This document shows positions 1-7,082 of a stretch of DNA of 15,745 nucleotides, piece after piece. Position 1 is the first letter of the stretch. Every line of letters begins with the position of its first letter. The notes below the pieces were generated by a model. The model saw only the letters and a list, made by a program, of their open reading frames with translations, was not told where the DNA came from and ran no database searches. Source of the stretch: Candidatus Methanoplasma sp. (GTDB lineage Archaea; Thermoplasmatota; Thermoplasmata; Methanomassiliicoccales; Methanomethylophilaceae); NCBI GenBank assembly GCA_031274665.1, contig JAISPV010000075.1, positions 1 to 15,745 of the forward strand, given 5' to 3'. The translations under genes were made by a program, and so were the position numbers.

Positions 1-207
1 GTCCTTGACCTCTGACCTGAGCTTTGAGACAAGTCCTTCCAGAGTGTCCTTCGATCCGGCACTGCACCCGGAGACGTGTATCGCGTGGATCATCTTCTTT
101 GTCTCTCTTATTATATCCCTGGAACATCGGATGGCGTTCTCTCTGCGCGACTCGATGCCCTGCAGTATGTCAAGCGCCTCCTCTGCAGCCTCGGTCAGTT
201 TTTCCAT
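1..207 (-). CDS. Translin-family protein, N-terminal part (runs off the left edge)
   Basis: This is the first 69 codons of a minus-strand gene that continues beyond the window. The visible protein is an acidic-to-basic amphipathic helix region with the stretch RENAIRCSRDIIRETKKMI followed by HAIH. It resembles the first helices of translin/TRAX-type proteins, where an R-E-x-x-x-x-x-S-R-x-I-I pattern precedes a conserved H-A-I-H. Archaeal translins are all-helical oligomers that bind or cleave RNA or single-stranded DNA; whether this one has nuclease residues cannot be seen because the C-terminus is missing. The ATG at 207 lies 24 nt after the truA stop, so it is probably the last visible gene of the purD-truA cluster. 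There is no good Shine-Dalgarno sequence. The family call rests on remembered motif resemblance only. Confidence 0.65.
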   Translation of the reverse strand, partial: MEKLTEAAEEALDILQGIESRRENAIRCSRDIIRETKKMIHAIHVSGCSAGSKDTLEGLVSKLRSEVKD

Positions 208-231
208 GAAAAGGTAATGTACGGTCTATTA

Positions 232-1008
232 TTACAATGATGCGAAGAACATGTTCCTGAGGCTGTCCCTGAAGATCTCTTCCCCGACCCTCTTGTCGAA
301 CATGTCCTCCGAAGGAGAGACGAACTCCACCTCTTGGTAGAAAACATCCAGAAGCGTCAGCGCGTCCGGTCTTGCTAGGCCGAAGGATATATCCTTACCC
401 TCAAGCGCATCCTTTACGTCGGAGACGGAGGAATCGCCCCTTCCCACAGACGCGATCGCCGCGACGATGCGGCGTATCATGTTCCACAGGTAATATCTCG
501 CGGAGAAGTCGATCACGACAAGACCGCCTTCTCTGTGCACGTCAACGGAGTCAATGACGAGTGTGGCCGACTTTCCGTCAGGCCTGCAGAATCTTGTGAA
601 GTCATGCTTTCCCACAAATACTTCCGCACAGCTTTTCATTGAAGGAATATCCATCTCAAAAAAAGGAAGGACGTACCTGTATCTTCTGACATCGGCGAAT
701 CTCGGGTTGAACTCTCCGCCGACGAATGCGATGCTTCTGTAAAAGATGTCCTTCGAGACCGCGTTCAGAGCTTTCAGCAAAATATCCGGATCATCGATGC
801 TGCTGTTGAAGACGGCTACGTTGCCGAGGGAGTTCACCCCGCGGTCGGTCCTGCTCGCAAGCTTCAGGCCGATGTCCTCATCAGGCAGCTTCATGATGGT
901 ACGGAGGTCGGATAATATGTCGCCTTCCACCGTCCTGTGGCCCGGCTGCACCTGGGAGCCGGAGAAATGTTCGCCCAGATAGGCTATCTTCACGGCTGCC
1001 CTGATCAT
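232..1008 (-). CDS. truA: tRNA pseudouridine(38-40) synthase TruA
   Basis: The 258-residue product matches TruA, which converts uridines 38-40 of the tRNA anticodon arm to pseudouridine. The N-terminus has the family pattern Y-L-G-x-x-F-S-G-S-Q-x-Q (residues 10-21) and R-T-V-E-G. The catalytic aspartate is D55 in SRTDRGVNSLGN; most homologues have R-T-D-A-G-V-H-A, so the A to R and H to N changes are lineage variation around an intact Asp. The C-terminal half carries R-Y-Y-L-W-N-M-I-R-R, typical of the second TruA domain. The length is normal for archaeal TruA. The ATG overlaps the purD stop as ATGA, so the two genes are probably translationally coupled, and no separate promoter is needed. 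The stop is TAA. Confidence 0.93.
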   Translation of the reverse strand: MIRAAVKIAYLGEHFSGSQVQPGHRTVEGDILSDLRTIMKLPDEDIGLKLASRTDRGVNSLGNVAVFNSSIDDPDILLKALNAVSKDIFYRSIAFVGGEFNPRFADVRRYRYVLPFFEMDIPSMKSCAEVFVGKHDFTRFCRPDGKSATLVIDSVDVHREGGLVVIDFSARYYLWNMIRRIVAAIASVGRGDSSVSDVKDALEGKDISFGLARPDALTLLDVFYQEVEFVSPSEDMFDKRVGEEIFRDSLRNMFFASL

Positions 1009-2327
1009 GATAGGAGGTTCTTGAGGCGATCGATCTTCTTTTGGATCACATCTCTTTTTCCTATGTCGTGACGCACGCAGATGGACTCCCCTTCAACGAA
1101 TGTCAGAGCCGCCTCGCATACCTGCTCAGCCTCTTCTATCGTTTCACCGATGCCGACGATCCCTACCGATCTGGATGCTCCTGTGTACAATTTGCCGTCC
1201 TTCTCGCTGACGTTCGCATAGAATATCTCCGCACCGCATTCACGGATGCGTTCCTCGTCGACGAATATCTCATGTCCGGACTCGGACTCGGTCCCGTAAC
1301 CCACGGGGACCACATATTTGCACACGGTGGCGAGGTTGTCGAATCTGACGGCATCCTCTTTCAGCTTCCCTGTCGCCATCTCTTTTATTATCGCAAAGAA
1401 ATCGCTCGCGAGGATCGGAAGGACGTTCATTGCTTCCGGGTCCCCGAATCTCGCATTGATCTCTATCAGCTTGGGGCCGTCCTTTGTGAGCATGAACTGA
1501 CCGTACATGGGGCCGTGGTAAGGACACCCCTCTTCATTCAATGCATCCACGATGCTCCTGAGTATACCCAGCGCTTTGTTCCTTTCTTCTTCGGGAACAA
1601 AAGGCAGAAGGTGGTCCGCATCCGAATAAGAGCCCATTCCGCCTGTGTTGGGGCCGATATCCCCTTCGTAAGCCCTTTTATGGTCCTGTACCAAAGGCAT
1701 AGGCACAGTGCGCTTGCCGTCTACGAATATCATCTGGGTGAACTCCTCTCCCACGAGTTTTTCCTCAATGATGACGCCCTCTTCGCCGCCTTTTCCGCTA
1801 AGGACCTCTCTCACATATGCCATTGTCTCTTCGTGGCAGTTGAGATGCTCTCCCTGCACCTTTACCCCCTTTCCTCCTGTCAGTCCGGTAGGCTTGACGA
1901 CGATCTCCGTTTTCAATGTCATAAGGTATTTCTCAGTCTCGTTCGCCGTTTTGAAAGCAGCAAAACTTAGGTTCCCCGCGATGTTGTATCTTGACATTAT
2001 ATTTCTCATGAAGGCCTTGGATGTCTCGATCCTTGCCGCAGCCTTGGTGGGTGCGGCGCATTTCACTCCGATATTCTCAAGAGCGTCCACCAGGCCGATC
2101 TCCAGAGGGGCCTCCGGCCCAATGAATGCCCATCCTACGTCATGTTCTATCGCGAATTCGCAGATATCGTCGATTTGTCTTTCGTCAACAAGTTTGTACA
2201 CCTTGGCCCTTCTCATTATGCCAGGGTTCGCATTTTTCATTACGGAATAGATCTCGGCTCCGGAACGGTAGAGGGCCTCTACGGCCGCATGCTCCCTTCC
2301 TCCTCCGCCTACAGTTAAGATTCTCAT
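1005..2327 (-). CDS. purD: Phosphoribosylamine--glycine ligase (GAR synthetase)
   Basis: The 440-residue protein is a complete PurD, the ATP-grasp enzyme that joins glycine to 5-phosphoribosylamine in de novo purine synthesis (cytoplasmic). Visible landmarks are the N-terminal dinucleotide-like loop VGGGGREHA (residues 6-14), IGPEAPL (about 69-75), the ATP-grasp lysine and glycine-rich loop VVKPTGLTGGKG (143-154), GPNTGGMGSYSD (225-236) and the metal-binding end EINARFGDPE (289-298). The length is usual for the family. The ATG at 2327 is 10 nt after the hypB stop and is preceded by AAGGTGAG, which contains the archaeal anti-SD match GGTGA, so this start is well supported. It overlaps truA by 4 nt downstream. 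It is probably cotranscribed with hypB, although no functional link is obvious. Confidence 0.96.
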   Translation of the reverse strand: MRILTVGGGGREHAAVEALYRSGAEIYSVMKNANPGIMRRAKVYKLVDERQIDDICEFAIEHDVGWAFIGPEAPLEIGLVDALENIGVKCAAPTKAAARIETSKAFMRNIMSRYNIAGNLSFAAFKTANETEKYLMTLKTEIVVKPTGLTGGKGVKVQGEHLNCHEETMAYVREVLSGKGGEEGVIIEEKLVGEEFTQMIFVDGKRTVPMPLVQDHKRAYEGDIGPNTGGMGSYSDADHLLPFVPEEERNKALGILRSIVDALNEEGCPYHGPMYGQFMLTKDGPKLIEINARFGDPEAMNVLPILASDFFAIIKEMATGKLKEDAVRFDNLATVCKYVVPVGYGTESESGHEIFVDEERIRECGAEIFYANVSEKDGKLYTGASRSVGIVGIGETIEEAEQVCEAALTFVEGESICVRHDIGKRDVIQKKIDRLKNLLS

Positions 2328-2337
2328 GAACTCACCT

Positions 2338-2988
2338 TCAGAGTCCCAGCACAGAGATTATCTCATCTATGCCTTTCTCTGTTTTTACGCTGCACGTGTA
2401 CATTGTCTTCAGTCCCCCTGTGAGTTTCCTGTAATCTCCGAGGATCACGTCCGGGTCCACCCCCACCGCGTCCGAGATATCCATCTTGTTCAGGACGGCC
2501 ACATCGGAATGCAGGAAAATATCGTGATGTTTTCTCACCATGTCGTCGCCTTCCGTTGTCGATATCACGACCACCCTGTAATCCGCCCCCAGCGGAAAAT
2601 CGGCAGGGCATACCAGGTTGCCGACATTCTCTATGAAGACCACATCATACTTGTCCAAGTCAATTTTGTCAAGGCACTTCTTTACAAGGTTGGCATCAAG
2701 GTGGCATTCGTGGCCGGTATTGCAGTTCACTGCTGTCAGACCCGATCCCTCCATCCTCCTCTGGTCATCCTCTCCGGTGACATCCCCCGCAATAGCACAT
2801 ACATTAAGGCCTTTGTTTCTCAGTCTCTCGGCCAATTTTATAATGAGGGCGGTCTTGCCGGACCCGATCGAGCCCATAAGCTCTATCGTTTTGATGCCAT
2901 TTTCCTTCAGTAAGCGATAGTTGGAGTTTGCTATCCTGTTGTTCTCTTTTAGGACATCATACTCCATCCCCACTTGGACGATGTGCAT
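2338..2988 (-). CDS. hypB: Hydrogenase nickel incorporation GTPase HypB
   Basis: HypB is the SIMIBI-class GTPase that helps deliver nickel to the large subunit of NiFe hydrogenases. The P-loop is GSIGSGKT (residues 39-46), followed by a switch with G-D-V-x-G-E-D-D, NKMD (167-170) for guanine recognition, and I-E-N-V-G-N. The metal site is intact: C95-H96 in ECHLDA and C127 in NLVCPAD, the same numbers as in the characterised Methanocaldococcus jannaschii HypB. That agreement, and the normal length of 216 residues, fix the start at 2988 rather than at the upstream in-frame ATG at 3105, which would add 39 unrelated residues. A TATA-like box lies 20 nt upstream, which fits a leaderless mRNA. The bacterial Cys-rich or His-rich N-terminal nickel store is absent, as usual in archaea. 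No hypA or other hyp gene is adjacent. Confidence 0.95.
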   Translation of the reverse strand: MHIVQVGMEYDVLKENNRIANSNYRLLKENGIKTIELMGSIGSGKTALIIKLAERLRNKGLNVCAIAGDVTGEDDQRRMEGSGLTAVNCNTGHECHLDANLVKKCLDKIDLDKYDVVFIENVGNLVCPADFPLGADYRVVVISTTEGDDMVRKHHDIFLHSDVAVLNKMDISDAVGVDPDVILGDYRKLTGGLKTMYTCSVKTEKGIDEIISVLGL

Positions 2989-3008
2989 AAGGGCGGGATG
3001 CGTTCTAT

Positions 3009-3016
3009 GATAAAAA
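3009..3016 (-). promoter_or_regulatory. TATA box of hypB (leaderless)
   Basis: On the minus strand the sequence reads TTTTTATC and ends 20 nt before the ATG at 2988. A start site about 25 nt downstream of the box centre would fall at or next to the start codon, explaining the lack of a Shine-Dalgarno sequence. The identical octamer precedes the HAD gene start (5695-5702). Confidence 0.6.
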
Positions 3017-3126
3017 CCCTTCCTTACACAGCAGTTGAGGCCGTGCAAAAGCGACATTAACATACAGTTTGGTCTCTTTTTTTGCTGTCGAAAGGGGTCG
3101 TGCATCGGACAGGCGCGATGCTCCCG

Positions 3127-3705
3127 TCACGAACCATTATATAAGAAAACCTCAAGGACGCTGAGCCTTTCGAAGAACAGGGGAAGCTCCGCCAGGACCC
3201 TTACGTTATGCCCCTCCAGAACGGACCTCAGTGCATCCCGGTCCATCAGCGACGATACCACGACGATCAATCTGCCGTTCGGCAGAAGATGATCCTTCGC
3301 ACCAGCTATCAGTTCGGGAAGGGGCCCGAGGCCGCTCTCCCCTCCGGACCAGGCAAGCGCCAGACCCCCCCTTTCGCTGACGGGGAGATAAGGCAGATTA
3401 AAAATTATCGTGTCGAATCTTCCTGTAATGCGGGAATAGACATCGGTCTCGACCACATCCGCTTTCAGAGAATTCAGCATCATGTTCCTCTTCGTCAGGG
3501 CCACCGCCTTCCGGTTGATGTCCCCGCATGTCACGATACAGCCGTTCAACGCGCAATGCATCGACACGATCCCGGAGCCGCAGCCTATCTCCAGTATCCT
3601 CTCTCCCGGACGGACGACGAACGAACCGATCAGGAGAATGCTGTCCTCAGAAGGGGGATAGACGTCGTCGTCCTTCTCGACCATCAGGCCCGGGTCGTAG
3701 ATCAT
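3127..3705 (-). CDS. HemK/Mtq2-like class I methyltransferase, probable release-factor glutamine methyltransferase
   Basis: The 192-residue protein is a single Rossmann-fold SAM methyltransferase of the archaeal HemK (HEMK2/Mtq2) type. The expected role is N5-methylation of the glutamine in the GGQ loop of aRF1; in archaea and eukaryotes this usually needs a Trm112 partner. Visible motifs are VYPPSEDS (residues 15-22; family V-Y-x-P-x-E-D-T/S), SAM motif I LEIGCGSGIVS (38-48), an acidic G-D-I-N at 61-64, and catalytic-loop FNLPYLP (102-108). The loop is NLPY rather than the usual NPPY, which is an oddity for this subfamily. The open frame extends upstream to 3975, but that part is antisense to the MBL gene. 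The ATG at 3705 gives the normal length and has a TATA box 21 nt upstream, so I use it. The gene is divergent from the MBL gene. Confidence 0.85.
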   Translation of the reverse strand: MIYDPGLMVEKDDDVYPPSEDSILLIGSFVVRPGERILEIGCGSGIVSMHCALNGCIVTCGDINRKAVALTKRNMMLNSLKADVVETDVYSRITGRFDTIIFNLPYLPVSERGGLALAWSGGESGLGPLPELIAGAKDHLLPNGRLIVVVSSLMDRDALRSVLEGHNVRVLAELPLFFERLSVLEVFLYNGS

Positions 3706-3726
3706 GCAGGGTAATGGGAGTGGTCC

Positions 3727-3733
3727 GATATAA
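3727..3733 (-). promoter_or_regulatory. TATA box of the HemK-like gene (leaderless)
   Basis: TTATATC on the minus strand ends 21 nt before the ATG at 3705, again compatible with a leaderless transcript. It sits back to back with the proposed MBL promoter (3746-3752), so one 73-nt gap holds two divergent core promoters. Confidence 0.55.
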
Positions 3734-3745
3734 CTCAGACACGGC

Positions 3746-3752
3746 AATATAG
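3746..3752 (+). promoter_or_regulatory. Probable TATA box of the MBL-fold gene
   Basis: AATATAG is the only A/T-rich element before the plus-strand MBL gene. Its centre is about 30 nt before the ATG at 3779 but only about 15 nt before the in-frame ATG at 3764, so it favours the downstream start. The match to an archaeal TATA box is moderate. Confidence 0.4.
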
Positions 3753-3778
3753 TTCTAATTACAATGAGATACGGAAGC

Positions 3779-4354
3779 ATGATAAGATTGGATGTGCTGG
3801 CGGTTGGGAACCTCCAAAGGGATGATGAGGGGAAAGTATTCGATGCGCATTCGTCGTCCGTTCTGATCAGGACCGATGAAAGAACGATCGTCGTTGATAC
3901 CAGCACGAAATATATGAGGCCGGCGATAAAGACGTCCTTCAGACAGATAGGCGCGTTCCAGAAAGATGTCGACACCGTGGTACTTACCCACTCCCACTAC
4001 GACCACATCGGGAACAACGATATGTTCGAGAACGCGGAAATATTGGTACATCCGGACGAGCACGGCAAGATCGTCGGCGCCAAACTGTTGGAAACAGACA
4101 AAGAACTGGTCCCGGGCGTGAGGATAATGCATACGCCCGGCCACACAAAGGGTTCGATAAGCGTTTTCATCAAAGCCGATAAAAGATATGTGATAGCTGG
4201 GGACGCGGTGCCGAGGTACGGGAACTATGAAAAGATGACCCCTCCCGCAATAAACATCGACGCGGACCTTGCAGTGGAAAGTATAAAGTTGATAACCAGG
4301 TATGCAGATGTAATAATACCGGGGCACGACCCCCCGTTCCTGGTCGAAAGGTGA
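3779..4354 (+). CDS. MBL-fold metallo-hydrolase (archaeal, substrate unknown)
   Basis: The 191-residue protein has a full metallo-beta-lactamase metal site: T-H-S-H-Y-D-H (H71, H73, D75, H76), a third-motif histidine in HTPGHTKGSIS (H122), the bridging aspartate in AGDAVP (D142) and the last histidine in PGHDPPF (H183). This layout resembles glyoxalase II-like and lactonase-like small hydrolases that bind two metals. The C-terminal PGHD-P-P-F ending is typical of single-domain cytoplasmic members. An in-frame ATG at 3764 would add five residues, but the TATA position and the natural fold start (M-I-R-L-D-V-L) favour 3779. The stop is separated by one base from the next gene, so the two are probably one operon. 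Nothing in the sequence gives the substrate. Confidence 0.85.
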   Translation: MIRLDVLAVGNLQRDDEGKVFDAHSSSVLIRTDERTIVVDTSTKYMRPAIKTSFRQIGAFQKDVDTVVLTHSHYDHIGNNDMFENAEILVHPDEHGKIVGAKLLETDKELVPGVRIMHTPGHTKGSISVFIKADKRYVIAGDAVPRYGNYEKMTPPAINIDADLAVESIKLITRYADVIIPGHDPPFLVER

Positions 4355-4355
4355 T

Positions 4356-5015
4356 ATGATGCGAGAGATGCCTGATTACCTATACATAGAGTGTCCGAAC
4401 TGCGACGACATCACTGAGCACGATATACTGAAAGGAAGGGCCGGAAAGGACAACGTGACCGGCACCTTCAGATGCGTCGAATGCGGAAGAGTGTTCTCCG
4501 ACACGATAAGACTGCCCGAGATCCTTAAGGTGAAGGTCCTTTTCAGCGATGGCAGCGTGACGGATACGACGGAGACCGAGCTGGAATCAGACGACATATT
4601 GGCTATCGAGGACGAGTTCTACCTTGACGACGGGAGAAGGGTATGCGTGACCCACATCGAGACCGAGGACGGCAGGAAAGGAAAGAAGTTCCGGGTGGAT
4701 CAGATCAAGGCGCTGTGGGTGAAGCAGTTCGATATCCTCAGCGTAAAGGTCTCGGTCAACGACGGGAAAAAGACATATTCCGTAAGAACGGAAGCGGACC
4801 CGGACGAAGAGTTCTTGGTCGGTATGACCCTGACGTTCGATGATTTCGACGTCTTTGTGCACGCGATAAAGACGAAGGACCGGCTGCTGAAAAGAGGGTC
4901 CGCCGAGGCAAGAGAGATCACGAGAATTTACGGTAAAATAAGAAAGAAAAGATATGAAGTTCTCGATCTCGAAGAGGACGACGATCAGGACGGATTCGAT
5001 TTCGAAGAAGACTGA
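4356..5015 (+). CDS. HVO_0476-family zinc-finger protein
   Basis: The protein of up to 219 residues matches the archaeal HVO_0476-type family, of unknown function, in layout. An N-terminal zinc ribbon has C13-x2-C16 (ECPNCDD) and C40-x2-C43 (RCVECGR). It is followed by two beta-rich modules with a repeated L-K-V-K-V / L-S-V-K-V-S pattern (about residues 55-110 and 128-175), and a very acidic tail. AGGTGAT immediately upstream overlaps the MBL stop and is a good Shine-Dalgarno sequence, so translation is coupled. Three in-frame ATGs (4356, 4359, 4368) are possible; the SD spacing fits 4359 about as well. The 3' end overlaps the convergent HAD gene by 31 bp, so the acidic tail is encoded opposite the HAD C-terminus. 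Confidence 0.8.
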   Translation: MMREMPDYLYIECPNCDDITEHDILKGRAGKDNVTGTFRCVECGRVFSDTIRLPEILKVKVLFSDGSVTDTTETELESDDILAIEDEFYLDDGRRVCVTHIETEDGRKGKKFRVDQIKALWVKQFDILSVKVSVNDGKKTYSVRTEADPDEEFLVGMTLTFDDFDVFVHAIKTKDRLLKRGSAEAREITRIYGKIRKKRYEVLDLEEDDDQDGFDFEED

Positions 5016-5671
5016 CGCTCTTCTTGCGGAAGAATAAGATCAAGAACATCGGCGATATTGCCGGATCTCACTACGTATGTTGCGGCTTCGCTAGTGAATT
5101 CGTCCGTGGGGTTGAAAGCGATAGACATCCCTGTTTCCCTGAACATCGGTATGTCCGTGAAAGAATTGCCGATCGAGACGGTCCTTTCTTTCGTGGTGCC
5201 GTATTTTTCTATGAAGTTCCTTACGTTGGCCCCCTTGTTCCTGAGGTCGACGTTCATCCTGCCTTCGCCGGTCAGGGTCCCGTCAGGACCGCTGCATATT
5301 TCGTCCGCAACATGGTCGTCGAAGCCGAACTCTTCCGCGATCATCCTCGCGGCCAGATTAACGCCGCCGCTGACGATGACGCACCTTATGCCGTTGCTCT
5401 TCAGACAGGCGACGGTCTCCTGTATCCCGTCTGTCAGAGGCATGTCCTGAAACAATCTTATGAGGTCAGAGATCCTGATATCGGGCTTGACATTCTTCCA
5501 CAGAGCGATATCCCTTCTCATGAATTCCGGCTGGTCTATCTCTCCGTTGACGTATGCTCTGTATGTCGGCTCGTTGTCGACATCGAAACAAAGATTGATC
5601 CAGTGCCAGGAGCTTCTCAGGCACGTCAGGACGCCGTCCATATCAAAACAAACAAGGTCGTGCATTCTCAT
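4985..5671 (-). CDS. HAD-superfamily phosphatase, SerB-like
   Basis: The 228-residue protein is a HAD hydrolase: nucleophile motif DMDGVLT (D10 and D12), motif II serine in VIVSGG (S101), motif III lysine in the D-L-R-N-K-G segment (K146), and motif IV GNSFTDIPMF (168-177). A helical cap between motifs I and II (about residues 25-80) fits the subclass I group to which phosphoserine phosphatase belongs. The motif I and IV details (DMDGV, GNSFTD) differ from classical SerB, so serine biosynthesis is only one possibility. Two close ATGs (5671, 5665) are usable; a TATA box 23 nt before 5671 fits a leaderless mRNA from there. The last 12 residues, Ser/Lys-rich, lie in the 31-bp overlap with the convergent zinc-finger gene and look like an unstructured extension. 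Confidence 0.85.
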   Translation of the reverse strand: MRMHDLVCFDMDGVLTCLRSSWHWINLCFDVDNEPTYRAYVNGEIDQPEFMRRDIALWKNVKPDIRISDLIRLFQDMPLTDGIQETVACLKSNGIRCVIVSGGVNLAARMIAEEFGFDDHVADEICSGPDGTLTGEGRMNVDLRNKGANVRNFIEKYGTTKERTVSIGNSFTDIPMFRETGMSIAFNPTDEFTSEAATYVVRSGNIADVLDLILPQEERQSSSKSNPS

Positions 5672-5694
5672 TGCTGACGGTATGATAGATTTTA

Positions 5695-5702
5695 GATAAA
5701 AA
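5695..5702 (-). promoter_or_regulatory. TATA box of the HAD phosphatase gene (leaderless)
   Basis: TTTTTATC on the minus strand is centred about 27 nt before the ATG at 5671. It is the same octamer as in front of hypB, with nearly the same spacing. Confidence 0.6.
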
Positions 5703-5803
5703 ATTGGTGTTTAAGAAAATCATTACGGAAACGGATATGTACATAGAAGCGCATGGATATTTGCAGGAATGACCTATCTTGATCTTTTCGATCGAGAAAA
5801 AAG

Positions 5804-5813
5804 AAAATATAAG
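5804..5813 (+). promoter_or_regulatory. Probable promoter of the zinc-ribbon operon
   Basis: AAAATATAAG, preceded by a purine-rich run that could serve as BRE, is the best TATA candidate before the zinc-ribbon operon. It would start transcription near 5835 and give a leader of about 100 nt, unlike the leaderless core genes to the left. An imperfect palindrome around CGATCG (5783-5804) abuts it and could be an operator. The remainder of the 5703-5933 gap shows no gene or RNA that I recognise. Confidence 0.4.
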
Positions 5814-5922
5814 GGGGTTTCAACACGGCAAATGATTCACTCAGACAGACGAGAGATCTCGGCGGTATCGTAAAGAACACTGTCCCCGGCATATGTTCCC
5901 GTGGGAATTTCGGAGCAAGACC

Positions 5923-5927
5923 GGAGG
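5923..5927 (+). promoter_or_regulatory. Strong Shine-Dalgarno that fixes the start of the first zinc-ribbon gene
   Basis: GGAGG, followed by GG, lies 6 nt before the ATG at 5934. It selects this ATG over the in-frame upstream start at 5901, which would add 11 residues without family resemblance. Confidence 0.7.
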
Positions 5928-5933
5928 GGTTGC

Positions 5934-6266
5934 ATGGCAACATATAAGCAGCCATGCATCCACTGCGGTGAGATGATAGAGCGGGACAGCCACTATTGTT
6001 CCAAGTGCGCGTCATCCTCGCCTTTCGGGTTTCAATGCCCGACATGCTTAAAACCTATTCAACGCGGCGATGCCCGCTGCACCGGCTGTGGCAGGTCACT
6101 TACGGTGGCCTGTCCGGCGTGCAAAGCGATGACCTTCGTCGGCAGCGAGAAATGCGACTCTTGCGGCGGATCGCTCATGAAACGCTGCATGGACAAGCGA
6201 TGCGGCAAGCCGCAGTTCTTTGAGAACACCAAATGCACGATCTGCGGCAAAAAAATCAAAAAGTAA
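5934..6266 (+). CDS. Tetra-zinc-ribbon small protein (first gene of zinc-ribbon operon)
   Basis: This 110-residue protein is almost entirely zinc ribbons. There are four consecutive units with cysteines at 8/11/22/25, 35/38/49/52, 60/63/74/77 and 85/90/101/104. The first three are C-x2-C-x10-C-x2-C; the fourth starts with an expanded C-x4-C. There is no membrane segment or enzyme motif. Such DZR-type double ribbons usually act as protein-protein or nucleic-acid adaptors. It begins with a strong SD and a proper leader and is followed after 27 nt by the next zinc-ribbon gene, itself with a good SD, so the three genes form an operon. The C-terminus C-G-K-K-I-K-K resembles the ends of the other two proteins. 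I do not recognise a named family; the function is unknown. Confidence 0.8.
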   Translation: MATYKQPCIHCGEMIERDSHYCSKCASSSPFGFQCPTCLKPIQRGDARCTGCGRSLTVACPACKAMTFVGSEKCDSCGGSLMKRCMDKRCGKPQFFENTKCTICGKKIKK

Positions 6267-6293
6267 AAAAACAATTAACGAGAGGAGATAAAC

Positions 6294-7046
6294 ATGCTTC
6301 ACGCATTCACACGAAACTATAGCGACCAGAGTGCAGACGCAGGATTTGAGTTCGTCTTTAACTGCGATGTTTGCAATGACGGTTACAAGTCCAGCTTCAT
6401 CACGTCTGAAACGTACAAAAAGAAAAAGAGCACCAGGATAATAGGTCAAGGCGCCGGCGTCATAGGAAGTGCAATAGGGGGCACGATGAGCAGGATCGGC
6501 CATACCGCCAGCAGCGGCTCCAATGTCATTACCCAGAACGAGAGCAGAAGTCCCGAATGGCGCAAAGAGCACGAGAATGCATTCGAAAAGGCGCAGAACG
6601 AGGCGAAACAGCATTTCCACCGCTGCCCCAACTGCAACAACTATGCTTGCGACCAATGCTGGAACGAGGACGCGACACTCTGTACGAAGTGCGCTCCGAG
6701 ACAGGAAGTATATGTGGCGCAAGCGGCCGCCAATGCGATGAAACGCAACATCGACGATGCCGGAAAGGACGCAACGGTATGGCAGGGCAAGATCGAGAGC
6801 AAGACCACCATCTGCCCCGCGTGCGGCAAACCGGCCGGTTCGGGCAAGTTCTGTAACAACTGCGGGGGGAGCATGGAACTGAAGACCTGCCCCAAATGCG
6901 GTGCGAAAAATGCAGTGAACATCCGTTTCTGCAATAACTGCGGCGAGAACCTGCAAGCGGCCGCCGCAACCGGCAAATGCTCCGCCTGCGGATTCGACAA
7001 CCCGCCCGGCACAAAATTCTGCGGAGAATGCGGAGGCAAGATCTGA
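6294..7046 (+). CDS. Multi-zinc-finger protein with treble-clef-like core and three C-terminal zinc ribbons
   Basis: The 250-residue protein starts with an aromatic strand region and C24-x2-C27 (FNCDVC), then a Lys-rich patch and a Gly/Ile-rich segment (about 49-68, GQGAGVIGSAIGG) that could be a short membrane-associating helix but is weak as a TM. A basic/acidic helix (88-109) leads into a six-cysteine cluster C111, C114, C119, C122, C130, C133 (HRCPNC, CDQCWN, CTKCAP), which looks like a treble-clef or B-box-like fold. An Ala-rich linker precedes three zinc ribbons (174/177/187/190, 199/202/213/216, 229/232/243/246). Proteins with this H-F-H-R-C-P-x-C ... C-W-N-E-D core occur in bacteria and archaea as uncharacterised zinc-ribbon proteins. 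The SD is GAGGAGA just before the ATG. It is the middle gene of the operon. Confidence 0.8.
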   Translation: MLHAFTRNYSDQSADAGFEFVFNCDVCNDGYKSSFITSETYKKKKSTRIIGQGAGVIGSAIGGTMSRIGHTASSGSNVITQNESRSPEWRKEHENAFEKAQNEAKQHFHRCPNCNNYACDQCWNEDATLCTKCAPRQEVYVAQAAANAMKRNIDDAGKDATVWQGKIESKTTICPACGKPAGSGKFCNNCGGSMELKTCPKCGAKNAVNIRFCNNCGENLQAAAATGKCSACGFDNPPGTKFCGECGGKI

Positions 7047-7070
7047 TCAATTCGGGAACGAACGCCAAGG

Positions 7071-7077
7071 AAGGTGG
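7071..7077 (+). promoter_or_regulatory. Shine-Dalgarno that selects the start of the third zinc-ribbon gene
   Basis: AAGGTGG lies 5 nt before the ATG at 7083. An in-frame GTG at 7074 overlaps this SD itself, so it is an unlikely start. Confidence 0.6.
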
Positions 7078-7082
7078 GTCGG

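Noticed and set aside
1041..1970. 309-codon plus-strand open frame opposite purD
   Set aside because: It is fully antisense to a clear purD; its composition is that of a complement frame and it shows no motif.
2989..3105. 39-residue N-terminal extension of HypB with two adjacent cysteines, possibly a metal-binding tail
   Set aside because: It contains the hypB TATA box, has no family counterpart, and the metal ligands number correctly only from 2988.
6096..6956. 286-codon minus-strand open frame across the zinc-ribbon genes
   Set aside because: It is antisense to cysteine-rich genes with strong SDs; long shadow frames arise there from the GC-rich third positions.
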